Of a stretch of DNA of 8,899 nucleotides, positions 6,968 through 8,899 are shown one piece after another (the stretch's first letter is position 1; each line of letters starts with the position of its first letter). Below the pieces are notes generated by a model, which was not told the origin of the DNA, did no database searches, and worked only from the letters and a program-made list of their open reading frames with translations. A program made the position numbers and the translations under genes. The DNA comes from Bacteroidales bacterium UBA2559 (GTDB lineage Bacteria; Bacteroidota; Bacteroidia; Bacteroidales; Bacteroidaceae), in contig DDLZ01000093.1 of NCBI GenBank assembly GCA_002340405.1, positions 1 to 8,899 of the forward strand, given 5' to 3'.

Positions 6968-7677
6968 ATTGCAAAGTAATTATTTGATTTTTCTAAAACA
7001 CTGTCACATATAGCATCGGCTATCAGCCTGTGGCCCTCCTCATTGGGGTGGATCCCATCGCTGCACAAATAATCCCTGTAGTCTCTCCTTTTGAGGAAAG
7101 TTGACGTTATATCAATCACAGGAACCTGCTTGGAGACACCCAACCCCCATACGGCCATATTGTACATCTCATGCCAACGGCCTATATAATTCACATCGCC
7201 GCCCAGCCAGGTAAGGATATTGTCGGCATTCAATCCCTTTGAAATATGGCTGAAATAACGCTCGCTGTCTATCATGGGCAGAGAGAGCAACAACGGCCGT
7301 GCGCCCTTCAGTCTGATTTTATCAATAAGCGTTGCATATTGCCGGCGAAAATCCTCAAGCATAGTAAGAGGATTGTGGACCGAACCGGGATTGCGCGACA
7401 CCTCATCCCAACGGTATGAACAGTCGTTGCCGCCATACTCAATAACACAGTATGTTGAGCCGGAGACCTTTTCCCTGTTTTTCTCAACAAGATTGATGCC
7501 CTGATTTATAGTACCGCCAAACTTTGCAAAATTTAAAATATCCAGCCCCAGCCTCTCACGGCAAAGCTCAACGAAACTGAAATTGCTTATCTTATATTTT
7601 ATAGTGTCGGCGACACGGGAACAATCTTCAATTATCCCCTTCATAACCGAATCGCCGAAAGCACAAATCATACTCAT
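6964..7677 (-). CDS. SGNH/GDSL-family hydrolase
   Basis: This 237-residue protein has all four catalytic blocks of the SGNH superfamily. Block I is AFGDSVMKG with the nucleophile Ser10. Block II is NFAKFGGTINQG, with its oxyanion-hole Gly at 54 or 55. Block III is EYGGNDC with Asn84. Block V is CSDGIHPNEEGH with Asp207 and His210. Members hydrolyse esters such as acyl or acetyl groups on lipids or sugars. No signal peptide or membrane segment is seen, so it should be cytoplasmic, which makes an acyl-ester, CoA-ester or small-metabolite substrate more likely than cell-wall sugar; this is inference. It is the first gene of a two-gene unit with the ANL-like protein and is divergent from the LytTR regulator. 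The start at 7677 keeps 'ICAFGDS' close to the N-terminus as is usual; an in-frame Met two codons later (MSM) is an alternative start. Confidence 0.88.
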   Translation of the reverse strand: MSMICAFGDSVMKGIIEDCSRVADTIKYKISNFSFVELCRERLGLDILNFAKFGGTINQGINLVEKNREKVSGSTYCVIEYGGNDCSYRWDEVSRNPGSVHNPLTMLEDFRRQYATLIDKIRLKGARPLLLSLPMIDSERYFSHISKGLNADNILTWLGGDVNYIGRWHEMYNMAVWGLGVSKQVPVIDITSTFLKRRDYRDYLCSDGIHPNEEGHRLIADAICDSVLEKSNNYFAI

Positions 7678-7695
7678 ATATCTATTTTTTCACCA

Positions 7696-7726
7696 CAAAG
7701 ATAACTCGGCAGTTTTGAGGGTGAAA
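7696..7726 (-). promoter_or_regulatory. Promoter for the SGNH-hydrolase operon
   Basis: On the minus strand TATCTTTG (7703-7696) matches the Bacteroidetes -7 consensus TAnnTTTG. Exactly 19 bases upstream is TTTC (7726-7723), a three-of-four match to the -33 TTTG box. This would place the transcription start near 7690, about 13 bases before the ATG at 7677. Confidence 0.65.
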
Positions 7727-7741
7727 ATAAAAGGGACATTC

Positions 7742-7767
7742 ATGCCTTTTATGTGACTAAAAGGCGT
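7742..7767. repeat. Inverted repeat in the divergent control region
   Basis: GCCTTTTA (7744-7751) and TAAAAGGC (7758-7765) are perfect reverse complements separated by six bases (TGTGAC). One wobble and one further pair could extend the arms to 7742 and 7767. A third copy of AAAAGG lies at 7729-7734, giving an alternative pairing with CCTTTT at 7745-7750. The repeat lies between the two proposed transcription starts, so it is more likely a protein-binding site than an RNA hairpin, although a T-run follows it on the plus strand. Confidence 0.6.
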
Positions 7768-7813
7768 TTTCAGGTGTTAAATCAAATATACGAGGGTAAA
7801 TAAAACAAAGAAA

Positions 7814-7846
7814 AAAATTCACCCCATGTGTAAAGGGATGAATTTT
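7814..7846. repeat. 12-bp imperfect inverted repeat over the -33 region of the LytTR gene
   Basis: The arms AAAATTCACCCC (7814-7825) and GGGATGAATTTT (7835-7846) match as reverse complements at 11 of 12 positions around a 9-bp centre. It ends five bases before the proposed -7 element at 7852 and covers the whole -33 area, a position suited to a repressor or autoregulatory site. Confidence 0.65.
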
Positions 7847-7851
7847 ACCAC

Positions 7852-7859
7852 TATATTTG
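7852..7859 (+). promoter_or_regulatory. -7 promoter element for the LytTR membrane regulator
   Basis: TATATTTG fits TAnnTTTG fully and lies 26 bases before the ATG at 7886. The only -33 candidate is TGTG (7827-7830), a three-of-four match at 21 bp spacing, sitting in the centre of the 7814-7846 inverted repeat. Confidence 0.6.
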
Positions 7860-7885
7860 TACTCTAAACCTAAAAATCAAGACCT

Positions 7886-8740
7886 ATGTACAAAATTCCC
7901 GATTCATACTTCAAGAGCGGTATTCTGGCCTGTTACATACTGCTCATACCCATGTACGCCTTCTTTTTTCTAATAGGTGTCAAGCCGTTTAATCTGGATA
8001 CCTTTATGGGTATCCGGCAGGACCAGCTTGCCTTCATTGCAGCCATAATGGTATCCATTCAACTTGTAGTGGTTCTGATAAGCCGTCTTGCAATGCTTCT
8101 GGTAAGGAACAGGCAGAATATAAGTTATACCGGTTTCGTGATTTGGGAGCTTATTGAAGGTATAGCCGTAACAATGTTCTGCACACTTTTTGTCTGGCTT
8201 TTGAGCAAGCGCACAATGTTCTACGTGGATATCCTTCCTAAAATGTTTCTGATAATCTGCTCCATAATGATACTCCCCTATATAATTCTGGCGCTGATAG
8301 CCGAACTTCAGGACAGGAACAGCCGCCTTGCAAAAAGTCAGGTCGTCATTGAAAAATATGCAAGCGGACAGATGGGACGTGAGGACAGCACGCTGCCCTT
8401 CCTGGATGAGAAAAAGAACCTTAAGCTGGCTGTAACCTCCAGTTCGGTACTCTTCATAGAGGCCGCCGACAACTATGTCAACATCTGCTACCTGAACAAC
8501 GAGAAGCTCATCAAATACCCCCTTCGCAACTCCATGAGATCCATAGAGCAGATTTGCGAATCCAACAACATTGTCCGGTGCCACCGTTCATACTACGTAA
8601 ACCTGCGTAAGATAAGAGCCATTAGGAAAGCAAGAGAAGGCATCTTTGCCGAACTGACCTATCCCGCAGCCCCCAATATACCCATCTCTGCCACCTACTC
8701 CGAGGCCGTAACCGGCAAATTCTCCACATTTAGCAGCTAA
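7886..8740 (+). CDS. Membrane-anchored LytTR-domain transcription regulator
   Basis: The 284-residue protein has four predicted membrane helices at about residues 11-31, 47-73, 85-106 and 113-140. A charged linker with coiled-coil character (ELQDRNSRLAKSQVVIEKY, about 140-158) follows, then a C-terminal LytTR DNA-binding domain at about 177-280. The LytTR hallmarks are SSVLFIEAADNYVNICY (186-202), the basic KYPLRNSMRSIEQI (210-223), VRCHRSYYVNLRKIRAI (230-246) and the closing strand NIPISATYSEAV (264-275). There is no receiver domain and no histidine kinase beside it, so it would be a one-component regulator that senses a membrane or small-molecule signal through its helices. Proteins with this layout are common in Bacteroidetes; their signals are mostly unknown. 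It is divergent from the SGNH/ANL-like pair across a 208-bp palindrome-bearing region, making autoregulation and control of that pair plausible. Confidence 0.9.
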   Translation: MYKIPDSYFKSGILACYILLIPMYAFFFLIGVKPFNLDTFMGIRQDQLAFIAAIMVSIQLVVVLISRLAMLLVRNRQNISYTGFVIWELIEGIAVTMFCTLFVWLLSKRTMFYVDILPKMFLIICSIMILPYIILALIAELQDRNSRLAKSQVVIEKYASGQMGREDSTLPFLDEKKNLKLAVTSSSVLFIEAADNYVNICYLNNEKLIKYPLRNSMRSIEQICESNNIVRCHRSYYVNLRKIRAIRKAREGIFAELTYPAAPNIPISATYSEAVTGKFSTFSS

Positions 8741-8755
8741 AACAGTTGATTGTGA

Positions 8756-8899
8756 TTACCACACCGTAAAAGACTTTTTTCTGGTTCTTAGAGGGAAAAA
8801 GACCGGCATAACAAGCGTGACGGCTATCACGGAGAACAGCATTCCGCTCATGACCCCAACGGCAAAACTGAACCAGAAGAGATTCTGCCGTCCATCGAA
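8756..8899 (-). CDS. C-terminus of an integral membrane transporter, probably RND superfamily (runs off the window)
   Basis: On the minus strand 47 codons run from the window edge to a TAA (8758-8756). The sequence contains one clear membrane helix (FWFSFAVGVMSGMLFSVIAV and on through TLVMPVFFPL) followed by a short basic tail with RTRKKS. A final Gly-rich helix ending in a Pro-Val-Phe-type motif and a basic tail resembles the last segment of RND-type exporters (AcrB-like or patched-like), but the piece is too short for a firm family call. It converges on the LytTR gene with a 15-bp gap. Confidence 0.5.
   Translation of the reverse strand, partial: FDGRQNLFWFSFAVGVMSGMLFSVIAVTLVMPVFFPLRTRKKSFTVW

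Noticed and set aside
7744..7770. Inverted repeat followed by TTTT as an intrinsic terminator
   Set aside because: No plus-strand gene ends upstream of it, the stem is AT-rich with only three G-C pairs, and the T-run is short and offset. It lies between two divergent promoters, so a binding site is more likely.
7970..8584. 204-codon open frame on the minus strand
   Set aside because: It is antisense to the LytTR gene, whose four membrane helices and LytTR motifs are unmistakable; the antisense product shows no recognisable domain.
1..8899. CRISPR arrays, tRNA or rRNA genes, insertion sequences, phage genes
   Set aside because: No spaced direct repeats, tRNA-like cloverleaf, rRNA blocks, transposase motifs or terminal inverted repeats were seen on either strand.

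Overview
The window looks like a chromosomal segment from a gut-type member of the Bacteroidales. The evidence is the Bacteroidetes-style -7 promoter elements (TAnnTTTG) upstream of several genes, the lack of clear Shine-Dalgarno sequences, lipoproteins with acidic residues just after the lipobox cysteine, and a cobalamin-uptake locus of the type known from Bacteroides and relatives. The genus cannot be fixed from the sequence alone.

Layout. (1) Positions 1-389, minus strand: the 5' part of a small PorT-like outer-membrane beta-barrel gene, visibly more AT-rich than what follows. (2) Positions 490-771: a cobalamin riboswitch and a leader of about 125 nt. (3) Positions 772-6566, plus strand: a tight four-gene operon under that riboswitch, comprising a DUF4465-type surface lipoprotein, a BtuB-type TonB-dependent receptor, a BtuG-type beta-propeller surface lipoprotein that carries an extra C-terminal surface-protein module, and a BtuF-type substrate-binding lipoprotein. 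Spacings are 7 bp, then a 1-base stop/start overlap, then a 4-base overlap. (4) Positions 6572-7677, minus strand: a two-gene operon of an SGNH/GDSL hydrolase and a short protein resembling only the N-terminal part of an AMP-binding (ANL) enzyme. (5) Positions 7678-7885: a divergent control region with two inverted repeats and promoter-like elements on both strands. (6) Positions 7886-8740, plus strand: a four-helix membrane protein with a C-terminal LytTR DNA-binding domain. (7) Positions 8756-8899, minus strand: the C-terminus of a membrane transporter, probably of the RND type.

How the genes work together. The riboswitch should reduce expression of the operon when cobalamin is plentiful. 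When cobamide is scarce, the surface lipoproteins would capture it, BtuB would move it across the outer membrane using TonB energy, and BtuF would receive it in the periplasm. The inner-membrane BtuCD transporter is not in this window, because btuF is followed immediately by convergent genes. The LytTR membrane protein and the SGNH/ANL-like pair share a divergent control region, so the former may regulate the latter. That link is inferred from position and shared DNA motifs only.

The points most worth a second look are the BtuG fusion, the stand-alone ANL N-terminal piece paired with an SGNH hydrolase, the palindromes between that pair and the membrane LytTR regulator, and the leader between the riboswitch and the first gene.
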